Notes: a model not told the origin generated them from the sequence alone. A stretch of 64,000 bases of DNA from Bacteroidota bacterium (GCA_023393915.1 JAEXBS010000096.1:186001-250000), one strand, 5' to 3'. Counted from the stretch's first letter, positions 16,284 through 25,689 are shown. Made by a program: numbers and translations.

Positions 16284-18425
16284 TTACTTAAAGAGCTTCG
16301 CAATCATTTGACCAATTTTTCGATAATCGTCCGGCGAGTTGTGGCTCCGTCCTATCGTATTGTATATTCCTGAATCTTGCGAAGTGTCTATCGTGGCAGG
16401 ATAAATGAGCAAATAATTTTTCTCGATAAAATTTTCTTGAAGGAATGTTGGAACCTTTACCATATCGTGGAGGTAAGAGATTTGTCCTCTTTTTGCCATG
16501 ATAAGAATTAGCCCTTCATCGCTTTTCATTTTCTCTGCAATTTTTGGAATTTCACTCCATCGGTTAAAAATGATGTAGGAGGCCTCAATAGTGGCTTTCT
16601 TTTGAATTTTTTCTAGAAGGGAAATGGTGAGTTCATCAGAATAAAAAACGATCTGTGCTCCAGAATTTCTTGCAAGATTCCAGATTTTCAGAACAGCCTT
16701 TAGGAAACCTACTTCTTTTTGAGCTAAAGGAGGAATTACAGCATGATAAGTCTTGATCGTTGCGGTAGGTTGAGCAGCGTGATAAACAAGAACATTGGTT
16801 GAGTTATTGCTTAAATAGCCGTTGTATAAGTTATATACAAAAGAGGAAGAGAAGCCTTTTTCTCTATCAACTCCAATCATGAGATCGGTTATTTTGTGCT
16901 CTTTAATTTCGTTATTAATCCCATTGATAATATCAGAGTCGTGGCGTTTTAATGGTGTGATTTTCACTTCAGCTCCGGCACCAATATCAACTGCAGAGGA
17001 AAGTAGTTTATCTGCTTTTTGATCTGAAGATTCATTTTTTACTTCATTAATAACATTTAGTGCAAATATTTGGTCTTTATTCGATTTTGCTTTTGCTAAA
17101 AGTGCAAAATTAGTCATCGGATCTACGGTTTCTGGGTAGTTTAGCGCAAGTAATATTCGCTCCGCTTCTGGATTATCGTCCTTAAATTGTTCCTCACTTT
17201 CTCTTTCCGCAATCTGAGCTGCACTCTTCTGTGAAATAAAAGAAGAAACGGTACAAGAGACCAAAATTAGCAGTATACTCCCATTCAAAATACTTTCATT
17301 CAGAAGACGGATAGGCTCTCCCGTTTCGGTTTCGCCTAAAATCACATTGTATCCCACCATAACCGCCGCTAGAGTAGCCGCCGCTGAAGCTGTGGACAGA
17401 CCAAAAATCAATTGCCCCTCATCCTTTTTTAAGCGAAAGGTTTTCTGCGTGGCAACACTGGCAAGGTATTTTCCGCCAATAGCCAAAAGAGTCATGATTA
17501 GGGCTACTTTGATTGTTTCAAAATCCTTTATAAAAGCTTGAAAATCAATAATCATCCCCACAGAAATTAGAAAGAAAGGGATAAAGATTGCATTCCCTAC
17601 AAAATCTATTCTGTTCATTAACGTAGAAGTATGAGGAATTAAACGATTAAGCGCTAGCCCCGCTAGGAAGGCCCCAATTATGGCCTCCACTCCTGCTAGT
17701 TCTGCAAATAGTCCGGCCAAGTAGATCATGACCATCACAAAGATAAAATGGGAGACTTTGTCGTCCACATTTTTGAAAAACCAACGGGCTATATACGGAA
17801 ACCCTATAAGGACTATGGCTCCAAAAACGATAATAGAGATGCTTAATTGCATCCAAAAAGCAGAGCTGACGTCTCCTTGCGACATTCCTACAATAACCGC
17901 TAGCACAAGTAGCGCAAGAAGGTCGGTAATCATTGTTCCACCAATGGTTATATTAACCGCTGGGTTTTTAGATATACCTAGTTGACTAACAATAGGATAG
18001 GAAATAAGTGTATGAGAGGAAAATAAACTTGCAAAAAGTATAGAAGTTAAATAGTTGAATCCCAGGATAAAATGCCCTGCTAAGACACCAAGAACTAGCG
18101 GTATACTGAATGTGAAGAGTCCGAACCCCAGGCTTTTCCACTTATTCTTTTTGAATTCATGCAGGTCGATTTCAAGGCCGGCCAAGAACATGATGAATAA
18201 TAATCCTGTTGTTCCAATGACCACAACGCTTGCATCGCGCGGTAGGATTCCAAATCCGTTTGGACCTACAAGTGCTCCCGCAATAATGAGTCCAATAAGG
18301 TGAGGAACTTTAATTTTATTGAGCAGCAGAGGAGCGGCTAGTATAATGATCAGAATGACCAAAAACTTTAGCACAGGATCTTCTATCGGCAGGGCCCAAT
18401 GGCCGGTACTTAGTACTGTGAGCAT
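16284..18425 (-). CDS. CPA2-family cation:proton antiporter with C-terminal UspA-like region
   Basis: This 713-aa protein has about twelve membrane helices (residues 15-400) of the Na+/H+ exchanger domain, with LIGLIIAGALVGPNGFG, MFLAGLEIDLHEFK and GAFLAGLALNRLIP typical of KefB/NhaS-type CPA2 antiporters. The helix containing TMITDLLALLVLAV carries the conserved Asp. Residues about 430-710 form a soluble tail resembling tandem universal-stress-protein folds (RILLALNYPE, DLMIGVDREKG). It probably exchanges Na+ or K+ for H+. It lies 9 bp after a lipoprotein gene and is likely in one operon with it. Confidence 0.88.
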   Translation of the reverse strand: MLTVLSTGHWALPIEDPVLKFLVILIIILAAPLLLNKIKVPHLIGLIIAGALVGPNGFGILPRDASVVVIGTTGLLFIMFLAGLEIDLHEFKKNKWKSLGFGLFTFSIPLVLGVLAGHFILGFNYLTSILFASLFSSHTLISYPIVSQLGISKNPAVNITIGGTMITDLLALLVLAVIVGMSQGDVSSAFWMQLSISIIVFGAIVLIGFPYIARWFFKNVDDKVSHFIFVMVMIYLAGLFAELAGVEAIIGAFLAGLALNRLIPHTSTLMNRIDFVGNAIFIPFFLISVGMIIDFQAFIKDFETIKVALIMTLLAIGGKYLASVATQKTFRLKKDEGQLIFGLSTASAAATLAAVMVGYNVILGETETGEPIRLLNESILNGSILLILVSCTVSSFISQKSAAQIAERESEEQFKDDNPEAERILLALNYPETVDPMTNFALLAKAKSNKDQIFALNVINEVKNESSDQKADKLLSSAVDIGAGAEVKITPLKRHDSDIINGINNEIKEHKITDLMIGVDREKGFSSSFVYNLYNGYLSNNSTNVLVYHAAQPTATIKTYHAVIPPLAQKEVGFLKAVLKIWNLARNSGAQIVFYSDELTISLLEKIQKKATIEASYIIFNRWSEIPKIAEKMKSDEGLILIMAKRGQISYLHDMVKVPTFLQENFIEKNYLLIYPATIDTSQDSGIYNTIGRSHNSPDDYRKIGQMIAKLFK

Positions 18426-18434
18426 AGGTGATCG

Positions 18435-18998
18435 TTAGCGGGTAAGTTCAATGGAAAATTTACTTTGACATTGCTCATTAATATTTACAATGCGTGTGCC
18501 AGAGAGTTTTGTAGGATTTAAAGAATTAAATCTCAAGGTGATGTTGAGTCTTTTTTCTTGGTTCGGGGGACTTTGGAAGGTGAGTACCAAATTCTCCCCC
18601 TCAAAAGAGCCGGAGTAGATTCTACTTGTTCCTGATTTATTAATATTTTGAGCGGTGACCATAGTGCCCTGTGAACTAATGATCCATTCATCTATTCGAA
18701 CATCCCCTAATACGTAGTCTGGGCAACTACTTTCAGTGCAAACGATTTTTCCTTTCCACTTCCCATAAATTTGACTTAGTCTTTGATCTAAAAGTACCGT
18801 GTCTTTCTTTTTGGCTAATGAATCCCTCATCTCGCGGAGTTGAGTGTATTCAGCTTCCACAAGTTGAAGTGCTTTTTCCTTCTCTTTTAATTCTTGTGCT
18901 TTTTGCTCAAGCTGCTGTCGTTCTTTACTTAAATCTTCTTGACAGGAGGCCAAAAAAAGAGAAAATGCACAGAGAAGTAGGAAGTTTCTTAAGATCAT
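18435..18998 (-). CDS. Predicted lipoprotein with coiled coil, unknown function
   Basis: The product is 187 aa. A lipoprotein signal peptide ends at LFLASC (Cys about residue 19). Residues about 24-65 are strongly heptad-like (Glu/Lys/Gln/Leu rich) and predict a coiled coil. The C-terminal part (75-187) looks like a small beta-rich domain (YGKWKGKIVC...), perhaps calycin-like; Cys residues near 85, 90 and 178 could form disulfides. I do not recognise a named family. Its position 9 bp ahead of the antiporter gene suggests co-expression. Confidence 0.7.
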   Translation of the reverse strand: MILRNFLLLCAFSLFLASCQEDLSKERQQLEQKAQELKEKEKALQLVEAEYTQLREMRDSLAKKKDTVLLDQRLSQIYGKWKGKIVCTESSCPDYVLGDVRIDEWIISSQGTMVTAQNINKSGTSRIYSGSFEGENLVLTFQSPPNQEKRLNITLRFNSLNPTKLSGTRIVNINEQCQSKFSIELTR

Positions 18999-19054
18999 AG
19001 CGAAAGGGTTTGGTTGATAAGTTAAGAAAAAAGCCTAAAATTCACGTGTGTTTT

Positions 19055-19726
19055 TTATTTTTCTTTACTACTTTCCGGTTGAAGTTGCGCTATTAAGTCG
19101 ATCCCACCTTTAGTGCGATCTCCTATTTTGCAAAGAATTTCTGAGTCTAAAGGTAAAAAGACATCCATCCGGGAACCAAATTTGATAAATCCAAATTCGT
19201 GTCCAGCTTTAGCTTCATCTCCTTTGTTACAATAAAATACGATCCGTCTAGCTACATAGCCAGCAATCTGGCGAAAAACAACCACTTGGTTATTTGAAGC
19301 TTGAACAGCAACGGTGGTACGTTCATTGTCGGTAGACGATTTTTCATGCCATGCAACTAGGTATTTTCCAGGGTGGTACTTTTTATAGGTTACAACGCCA
19401 CTTAATGGAAATCTACAGATATGAACATTTAAAGGGGACATGAAAATAGAAACCTGAATTGCTTTCTTTCCCAGTACTTCCTCTTCATTTACTTCTTTAA
19501 TCATCACAACTTTTCCATCAACGGGAGCTACTATATTCAAATCATGTTCATCCAAATTTCTATTGGGAACTCTAAAGAACCAAAAAACTAGTCCATATAC
19601 TACTAAGAGTGGAATTATGATAAGCAAAGACCATTCTTTCAATAAATAAATACTTAAAAAAGCCAGAATAGCGAAAAGCGCACTAGCAACGATTAGGGTT
19701 CCTTTTGATTCTTTGTGTAGTTTCAT
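19055..19726 (-). CDS. psd: Phosphatidylserine decarboxylase family protein
   Basis: I use the ATG at 19726 (223 aa); the frame can be read from a TTG at 19735, but that lies against the cdsA stop. Two membrane segments near residues 15-50 are followed by the decarboxylase core: APVDGKVV, SPLNVHICRFP, and the self-cleavage site in KFGSRMD near residue 190, where the Ser becomes the pyruvoyl group. Short Psd proteins of this kind make phosphatidylethanolamine at the inner membrane. The gene directly follows cdsA, so the pair supplies consecutive steps of phospholipid synthesis. Confidence 0.9.
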   Translation of the reverse strand: MKLHKESKGTLIVASALFAILAFLSIYLLKEWSLLIIIPLLVVYGLVFWFFRVPNRNLDEHDLNIVAPVDGKVVMIKEVNEEEVLGKKAIQVSIFMSPLNVHICRFPLSGVVTYKKYHPGKYLVAWHEKSSTDNERTTVAVQASNNQVVVFRQIAGYVARRIVFYCNKGDEAKAGHEFGFIKFGSRMDVFLPLDSEILCKIGDRTKGGIDLIAQLQPESSKEK

Positions 19727-19735
19727 AACTCTCAA

Positions 19736-20602
19736 TTATATAAAATTATGGATGATAAAGTATAAGTAGAGCACAGGAGCACAAAATAAGAAACTATCTA
19801 AACGATCTAAAATTCCTCCATGCCCAGGAATTATTTTGCCACTGTCTTTTACATTAAAGTTGCGTTTGAGCTGCGATTCAATTAAATCACCTAATGGTGC
19901 GGAAATGGCAACTAAAAATCCCACTACAATCCAGTTTCCTTGTAATTGAGGGAGATTGCTTTCAATAAAGAAAGAGAAAAGCAGGGTCAAAACCACTCCG
20001 CCAATAAGCCCTTCCCAGGTTTTTTTCGGAGAAATTTTTGGAGCCATTAAGTGCTTTCCAAAAAGTCTTCCACTAAAGTAAGCAAAAGAATCAGAGGACC
20101 AAATAAGGACAAAGAGCCAAAATACTTCCCATGAAAACTTTTCTGCAGAATCGAGCGTAATGAGCCCTAGGGAAAAACCAAGGGGAAGTCCAACATACAG
20201 GACCGTAAAGAGCATTTTCCCCAGGTCGTTTTCAAGCTCACTTTTAAAGTAAAATAGTGTAATACAAGCTGAAAAAAAGAGAAAAAGAGCCAGAATATGG
20301 GTCAAGTTGAATTGATGATCAAAACCTCCAGCCAAATAGAGGGAAGCAAAATAATAAAATACACCTAAGGCTAGGGGCAGAGTGAGTAGCCGTTGCCAGC
20401 CTTGTTTTAATTTCAGAATTTGAAGACATTCCCAAACCCCAAGAAGTAAAATAAGGGAAAGCAAAACAAGAAAAATCAGATGTTGTGGAACGCTAAGACC
20501 AATTATTGAGAAAAAGCTCTCACCAAGGGGTGTGGTTCCCATAACGATGATAATCCCGTAAATAAATCCGGATATAAGGCGTTGTATTAAATTTTTGTCC
20601 AA
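19736..20602 (-). CDS. cdsA: Phosphatidate cytidylyltransferase
   Basis: The C-terminal signature SPKKTWEGLIGG, then GDLIESQLKRNFNVKDSG and PGHGGILDRLDS is diagnostic of CdsA, which makes CDP-diacylglycerol at the inner membrane. About eight hydrophobic segments are visible. The start is uncertain: an in-frame ATG at 20713 would overlap the upstream LUD gene by 74 bp and add a non-homologous basic N-terminus. I therefore chose the TTG at 20602, which begins just before KNLIQRLISGFIYG (288 aa). It sits between the LUD gene and psd in one transcript. Confidence 0.88.
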   Translation of the reverse strand: MDKNLIQRLISGFIYGIIIVMGTTPLGESFFSIIGLSVPQHLIFLVLLSLILLLGVWECLQILKLKQGWQRLLTLPLALGVFYYFASLYLAGGFDHQFNLTHILALFLFFSACITLFYFKSELENDLGKMLFTVLYVGLPLGFSLGLITLDSAEKFSWEVFWLFVLIWSSDSFAYFSGRLFGKHLMAPKISPKKTWEGLIGGVVLTLLFSFFIESNLPQLQGNWIVVGFLVAISAPLGDLIESQLKRNFNVKDSGKIIPGHGGILDRLDSFLFCAPVLYLYFIIHNFI

Positions 20603-20639
20603 AATAAATGCTCGTTTTACCGGTTTTTTTTTTGTCGGT

Positions 20640-21221
20640 TTAATCTTCGAGCAAAAGTAAGAAAAGTTTTGTATTGTCCTTACCAGGAGTATCGAGTTTG
20701 GATTGGTTTCCACTAATGGAAGTTAAGTTCTTCAAAGTGCCTCTTCGTTTTACTTTCATCATGGCATCCCCAAGATTGGTGACAATTTGAGATACATTGG
20801 CCATAATAATGATTTTCTCGGGCAGTCGAGAAGAATGGTAGTGAAGAATATTGTTGTGTGAGAGCATGATTCTTCCATCATAGGCAATGAGGTATTCACA
20901 CGTAATGAAGGCCGCATCGTTTTGTGGAGTAAGCTCTGAGGAGTGTGGAGTTTTAAGTACATTTAAAAAATTACCTAAATCTTCATCACAACAGAACACC
21001 GAGCTTATTTGCTCGATTTTCACAATTTGATTGAGCACTTGGAGTGCTTCGGCCTCGTCTTGACAGTAATTAAAATAACCACCGGAATGGGTAAAGAGTT
21101 GTGCGAATTTATAGTCTAAATCCGCATTTTTCAATTGGTCTCCAAGTTTGACCAAATCGTTCTCATCATCAACTTCCGGCTGATTAAGAATTTTCCCTAC
21201 AAATTTCCTAAATAAGCTCAC
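20640..21221 (-). CDS. LUD-domain (LutC/YkgG-like) protein
   Basis: The product is 193 aa. The region SVFCCDEDL...AAFITCEYLIAYDGRIML (about 72-120) and the conserved LPEKIIIMANVSQIV segment match LUD domain proteins. LutC is a component of lactate oxidation with LutA and LutB, but neither is present here. In Flavobacteriia this gene commonly precedes cdsA and psd, so its role may be in lipid metabolism or may be unrelated. It has its own -7 motif and follows the ftsH terminator. Confidence 0.78.
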   Translation of the reverse strand: MSLFRKFVGKILNQPEVDDENDLVKLGDQLKNADLDYKFAQLFTHSGGYFNYCQDEAEALQVLNQIVKIEQISSVFCCDEDLGNFLNVLKTPHSSELTPQNDAAFITCEYLIAYDGRIMLSHNNILHYHSSRLPEKIIIMANVSQIVTNLGDAMMKVKRRGTLKNLTSISGNQSKLDTPGKDNTKLFLLLLED

Positions 21222-21254
21222 GTAAATCTTGCTGGATTAATCGATTAATGAATA

Positions 21255-21262
21255 CAAAAATA
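21255..21262 (-). promoter_or_regulatory. Candidate -7 element of the LUD-cdsA-psd operon
   Basis: On the minus strand TATTTTTG lies 33 bp upstream of the LUD start codon. No TTG is found at the expected -33 spacing. Confidence 0.4.
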
Positions 21263-21294
21263 TAAATTAAATTGTATTGCGTAGTATAAAATGC

Positions 21295-21333
21295 AAAATC
21301 CTGACCGAAAGTAGTTCTTGTGGCCAGGATTTT
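21295..21333 (-). terminator. Terminator after ftsH
   Basis: A 9-bp stem AAAATCCTG/CAGGATTTT (21295-21303 with 21325-21333) with a 21-nt loop is followed on the minus strand by GCATTTTAT. It lies 15 bp past the ftsH stop and separates ftsH from the LUD operon. Confidence 0.6.
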
Positions 21334-21348
21334 TGCTTTATTTTTAAC

Positions 21349-23379
21349 CTAGAGGTTCGTCTCTGTTGAAGTTTCTTTATTATCCGTTTCAGGTAAAGGG
21401 CTTGGTTCCTGTACTTTTTCCGGTTCAATTTCAATCTCCTTTCTTTTTTCCTCTGCCGTATTGAGCGGTTGCTCTACTAGCTCTGGATCCCAAGCACGCT
21501 TTCCAAAGATTTCTTCTAAATCTTCTCTGAAGATCACCTCTTTTTCTAAAAGTTTGCTGGCTAGAGCATCAAGCTTGTCTCTGTTTTCAGCAAGAATCTC
21601 TAGGGCTCTTTGGTATTGAGTTTCAATAATTCTAGAGATTTCTTTATCAATCGTTTTTGCGGTTTCTTCTGAATAAGGCTTGCTCAAAGAGTACTCGCTT
21701 TGTCCTGAAGAGTCATAATAAGAAATATTTCCTACTTTTTCACTTAGTCCGTAGATCGTTACAATGGCTTGTGCTTGTTTTGTAACTCTTTCTAAATCGG
21801 AGAGCGCTCCAGTGGAAATGTTTTGAAATACAGTTTGCTCTGCTGCTCTTCCTCCTAGAGTTGCACAAATCTCGTCATACATCTGTTCTGTTGTAGTTAA
21901 CGATCTTTCTTCAGGTAAATACCATGCAGCTCCAAGAGATCGTCCTCTTGGTACAATGGTCACCTTTAATAGTGGTGCAGCGTGTTCCACTAGCCAAGAA
22001 ATCGCCGCGTGTCCCGCTTCGTGGTAGGCCACTCTTCTTTTCTCCGAAGGTTTTATGGCTTTGTTTTTCTTTTCCAGTCCTCCAATAATACGGTCAACCG
22101 CATCAAGGAAATCTTGTTTGGTAACGGTATTGTGGTTGTTTCGGGCCGCAATTAGTGCTGCTTCATTACAAACATTGGCAATGTCAGCTCCACTGAATCC
22201 TGGTGTCTGTTTTGCTAGGAAATCTCTGTCAACATCTGGGTCTAACTTAATTTTAGACAAATGGACATCGAAAATTTGGCGTCTTTCATGGAGTTCTGGA
22301 AGATCTACATAAATGGATCGGTCAAATCGACCTGCCCGCATTAATGCCTTATCTAGAATATCGGCACGGTTGGTTGCCGCCATAACAATTACATTGGTAT
22401 CAGTACCAAAACCGTCCATTTCCGTTAGAAGCTGGTTCAATGTATTTTCTCTCTCATCATTACCTCCGGTAATATTTCCTTTTCCTCTGGCTCTACCAAT
22501 AGCGTCAATCTCATCGATGAAGATAATTGCTGGAGACTTGGCTTTTGCTTGAGCAAATAGGTCACGAACTCTCGAAGCTCCTACTCCGACAAACATCTCT
22601 ACAAAATCAGAACCGGAAAGTGAAAAGAAAGGTACTTTTGCTTCTCCTGCAACTGCTTTTGCTAATAACGTTTTACCTGTTCCTGGAGGCCCTACCAGTA
22701 GTACTCCTTTTGGGATTTTACCACCTAGTCGGGTGTATTTTTCAGAATTCTTCAAGAAATCTACTACTTCCTGTACTTCTTCTTTTGCTCCTTCTAATCC
22801 TGCAACGTCTTTGAAAGTTACCTGGATCTTCTCTTTTTCATCAAATAGTTTTGCTTTGGATTTCCCAATTGAGAAAATTTGACCTCCAGGACCTCCGCCT
22901 CCACCACCCATTCGGCGGAAAAGGAAGAAGTAGAATAACCCTAACACAGCCACCCAGATTAAGACCGTTATCAGCATATCTGAAATAGGGTTTTTTGCTG
23001 TGGTGTAATCCATCGATGTGGTTATCTGAGGATTTGATTTTTTAATGTCCCGATAAGTCTCGAGCATGATGGTTTTGTCTCCGTAGGCGAAAGAGTAGTC
23101 AGGCCCCGTCTGTGGACTTAGCATTTCTAGTGGTCCTGGAGTTTGGCTATCATTGTTTTGAGCCAGTGCTGCTTTAGCCTCTTTGGTTAAAAAGACATCT
23201 GCTTTACTTACATCCGTGTAAACCAGTACTTCTTTAACTTTACCTTCGGTCACCAACTTATAAAACCCTTCTTCATCTAGTTTTTTTCCTTCTGAAGACC
23301 CAAGCATGGGCTGTAAAAACAAAAACAGCACCACAGCAATGGCGATTGGAAAAAACCAATTAAATCCTTTATTGTTCAT
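21349..23379 (-). CDS. ftsH: ATP-dependent zinc metalloprotease FtsH
   Basis: The product is 676 aa. Two membrane helices (about 8-24 and 135-155) flank a periplasmic domain. A Gly-rich linker (MGGGGGG) leads to the AAA+ domain with Walker A GPPGTGKT (about 232), Walker B IIFIDEIDAIGRARG, and SRH residues MRAGRFDRS. The zinc site HEAGH is near residue 455. The enzyme degrades misfolded membrane and regulatory proteins. A Pro/Glu-rich tail of about 35 residues ends the protein. It lies 41 bp downstream of rsfS. Confidence 0.97.
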   Translation of the reverse strand: MNNKGFNWFFPIAIAVVLFLFLQPMLGSSEGKKLDEEGFYKLVTEGKVKEVLVYTDVSKADVFLTKEAKAALAQNNDSQTPGPLEMLSPQTGPDYSFAYGDKTIMLETYRDIKKSNPQITTSMDYTTAKNPISDMLITVLIWVAVLGLFYFFLFRRMGGGGGGPGGQIFSIGKSKAKLFDEKEKIQVTFKDVAGLEGAKEEVQEVVDFLKNSEKYTRLGGKIPKGVLLVGPPGTGKTLLAKAVAGEAKVPFFSLSGSDFVEMFVGVGASRVRDLFAQAKAKSPAIIFIDEIDAIGRARGKGNITGGNDERENTLNQLLTEMDGFGTDTNVIVMAATNRADILDKALMRAGRFDRSIYVDLPELHERRQIFDVHLSKIKLDPDVDRDFLAKQTPGFSGADIANVCNEAALIAARNNHNTVTKQDFLDAVDRIIGGLEKKNKAIKPSEKRRVAYHEAGHAAISWLVEHAAPLLKVTIVPRGRSLGAAWYLPEERSLTTTEQMYDEICATLGGRAAEQTVFQNISTGALSDLERVTKQAQAIVTIYGLSEKVGNISYYDSSGQSEYSLSKPYSEETAKTIDKEISRIIETQYQRALEILAENRDKLDALASKLLEKEVIFREDLEEIFGKRAWDPELVEQPLNTAEEKRKEIEIEPEKVQEPSPLPETDNKETSTETNL

Positions 23380-23420
23380 TCTCTATTTCTTACGTATCGT
23401 GGGCTAGGCCCAAATTATTT

Positions 23421-23786
23421 TTATATTTCTTCTATCGTTGTGATTTTCGCATCACCCCATAATTCCTCAATCTCATAGTAATCACGGACTTGTTTTTGGA
23501 AAATATGTACAACCACTGACACATAGTCCATTAGGACCCACATGGCGTTGTCAGTACCTTCTACATGCCAAGGACGCTCTTTCGTCTCGTTTCTGACTTT
23601 TTTCTCTATGTTTCCTGAAATAGCGTTCACTTGAGTGTTCGAGTTAGCGCTGCATATGATGAACGTTTCAGCAACGGAGTTTTCTATCGTAGAGAGGTCA
23701 AATATTTTAATGTCCTCCCCTTTAGTGTCCTGCATCGCATCAACGATGGTTGCAATCAGTAGTTCTTTTTCTGTATTTTTACTCAT
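23421..23786 (-). CDS. rsfS: Ribosome silencing factor RsfS
   Basis: This 121-aa protein has the RsfS/Iojap motifs: FIICSANSNTQVNAIS, RPWHVEG and WVLMDYVSVVVHIFQKQVRDYYEIEELW. It binds ribosomal protein uL14 and blocks subunit joining when nutrients are short. It is upstream of ftsH on the same strand, an order common in Flavobacteriia. Confidence 0.94.
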   Translation of the reverse strand: MSKNTEKELLIATIVDAMQDTKGEDIKIFDLSTIENSVAETFIICSANSNTQVNAISGNIEKKVRNETKERPWHVEGTDNAMWVLMDYVSVVVHIFQKQVRDYYEIEELWGDAKITTIEEI

Positions 23787-23805
23787 TCAATAGTAGTCTA
23801 ATCTG

Positions 23806-23813
23806 CAAATTTA
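23806..23813 (-). promoter_or_regulatory. Candidate -7 element of rsfS-ftsH
   Basis: On the minus strand TAAATTTG lies 19 bp before the rsfS ATG. There is no clear -33 TTG. Confidence 0.42.
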
Positions 23814-23872
23814 TTGTTTTTGGTTCATTTCTACCCTCTAAGTTAGGGATTTAATCTAAGAAAGTGCTTATA

Positions 23873-24586
23873 ATGTTCACTTGCCATTACCTAGAAAAAG
23901 TCACCTCCACTATGGATGAAATAGCCCCCTATCTTCAGGGAGCAAAGGATCCTGTAGCTCTTTACTCCTTTCATCAGGTGCAAGGGCGCGGTCAATACGG
24001 GAATTCCTGGGAATCACAGAAAGGATCATCACTAGCTTATTCGCTTGGAATTCCTGAGAACCTTGTATCCTTAAGTCCTGAATTGTTCAATTATCATACC
24101 GCTATTGTATTGCGAGAGTTTCTTGCCAATTTGACCAGTATTCCTGTTGAAATTAAATGGCCCAATGATTTAATTATGCGTGGTAAAAAAGTAGGTGGAA
24201 TTCTAATTGAGAAACAAAAACACAGTGACGATTTTTATTTTGTCATAGGATTTGGTATGAATGTGGCTGAGCGAAGTTTCGGGCAGATCGTAAAGGCTGG
24301 TTCGCTCTATTCGCAGACAGGTCATTTGTTTGATTTAGATTTCATTACTACAGAATTGACTCGGTTTTTGTACCATCATTTGCTTGAGCTAAAAAAGGAA
24401 GACGAAGTTCTTGAGCTGTTCAATCAAGCACTTTTTAGAAAAGACAAGATCTCGGTTTTTGAAAAAGGGGGAACTAGACAAAATGGCATAATTAGGTATG
24501 CCGATGCTTCAGGTATGCTGCACGTGGAATTAGAAGAGGAAGGACTAAAAGCCTTTTATCATAAGCAAATACAGCTGCTTTACTGA
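23873..24586 (+). CDS. birA: Biotin--[acetyl-CoA-carboxylase] ligase
   Basis: The ATG at 23873 gives 237 aa; a GTG three codons upstream is an alternative. Motifs of the biotin protein ligase are visible: QGRGQYGNSWES (biotin/ATP loop, about 40-50), WPNDLIMRGKKVGGILIE (about 97-114) and GFGMNVAE. There is no N-terminal helix-turn-helix, so it is a class I ligase that attaches biotin to carrier proteins without repressing bio genes. Its 3' end overlaps the convergent lptF/G-type gene by 7 bp. Confidence 0.92.
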   Translation: MFTCHYLEKVTSTMDEIAPYLQGAKDPVALYSFHQVQGRGQYGNSWESQKGSSLAYSLGIPENLVSLSPELFNYHTAIVLREFLANLTSIPVEIKWPNDLIMRGKKVGGILIEKQKHSDDFYFVIGFGMNVAERSFGQIVKAGSLYSQTGHLFDLDFITTELTRFLYHHLLELKKEDEVLELFNQALFRKDKISVFEKGGTRQNGIIRYADASGMLHVELEEEGLKAFYHKQIQLLY

Positions 24587-25677
24587 TTGGCTCTTTTCAG
24601 GTAGAGGAAAAGTGCTAAGGGGCCAAAAAATAAATTGGGTAGCCACATCGCTATTAGAGGAGGTAAGCCGTTGTTTTGGGAGACGACTTTAAGAACTTCG
24701 AAAGAGAATACAAAAACAAATGCCAGTGCAATACCTAATGCAAGATTGATTCCCAGCCCTCCACGTTTCTTTTGCGAAGACAGTGAAAGTGCTAAGATGG
24801 TTAGAATAATAATAGAAACCGGCATTGAAGTTCTTAAGTGCAACTCATTCAAAAAGTAGTTCAAGTTCTTGTTTCCTTTTCGCTTTTCTTGATCAATCAG
24901 CTTTAGTAGTTTGGGTGTGGTTTTCGTTTGACCCAAATATTCGTCCGGAAATAATTCTTCTGGCGGATAGCCAAAACTTAAATCTTTAGTTTCTCCATTA
25001 GAGAGTTTGACTTGTCCATTTTTATCTATCGTTCTTTCCAAAAACCCTGTTATAGTGAACTTACTCTTCTTGGTATCCCAAAATATTTCGTTCGCTACAG
25101 TTTCTTCAATGAGTTTTCGTTTTTTGTCAAATTTTTGATACATAAAACTCGAACCGCGTTTTTCTTTACGGTTGTAGTTACTAATGAAAATGTACGTGGT
25201 GGGTGTGAGTTGGGTAGCAATTTCGACATTTCCTAGGATTTTCTCTTTTGAAGCTTCCCCCATGGTGTAGACTTCGAGCTTGTTTTTTTGAATATTTGCC
25301 CAAGGAAGTACAAAATGATTGGTCATTAGCGACAAAATAGCAATGAAGCCCGAAGCAATAAAATAAGGTCGTGCAAACCTATGGAAGCTTGCTCCACTAC
25401 TGATAATCGCTACAATTTCAGTGTTGTTCGCCATTCTTGAAGTAAAATAAATGACTGAAATAAACACCAGAATGGACATAAAAGTGATGATCAAATAGAT
25501 CATCCAATAAGGGTAAAAGTTTAATAGGAAATAACCTACACTAAACCCATTTCCCTCAATACGTGGAGATTTACTCTGGACGTCAATTACCACTACGATC
25601 AACGACAAAAGCAAAAGCATAAAACCAAGGGTTCCCAGGTATTTTTTGATTATGTATTTGTCGATTAGAGTAAACAT
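24580..25677 (-). CDS. LptF/LptG family permease (YjgP/YjgQ)
   Basis: The product is 365 aa with three N-terminal membrane helices (about 12-30, 55-78 and 98-120), a large periplasmic domain, and three C-terminal helices (about 275-360). This is the layout of LptF/LptG, the membrane halves of the ABC machine that extracts lipopolysaccharide from the inner membrane. Motifs such as FTSRMANNTEIVAIISSGAS are characteristic. Which of the two it is cannot be told from one copy. It follows tgt by 12 bp in an operon. Confidence 0.88.
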   Translation of the reverse strand: MFTLIDKYIIKKYLGTLGFMLLLLSLIVVVIDVQSKSPRIEGNGFSVGYFLLNFYPYWMIYLIITFMSILVFISVIYFTSRMANNTEIVAIISSGASFHRFARPYFIASGFIAILSLMTNHFVLPWANIQKNKLEVYTMGEASKEKILGNVEIATQLTPTTYIFISNYNRKEKRGSSFMYQKFDKKRKLIEETVANEIFWDTKKSKFTITGFLERTIDKNGQVKLSNGETKDLSFGYPPEELFPDEYLGQTKTTPKLLKLIDQEKRKGNKNLNYFLNELHLRTSMPVSIIILTILALSLSSQKKRGGLGINLALGIALAFVFVFSFEVLKVVSQNNGLPPLIAMWLPNLFFGPLALFLYLKRANQ

Positions 25678-25689
25678 TCTTACCTATTT

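Noticed and set aside
22055..22814. Plus-strand open frames inside ftsH
   Set aside because: They lie opposite the AAA+ domain and have low-complexity Ser/Leu-rich translations with no family resemblance.
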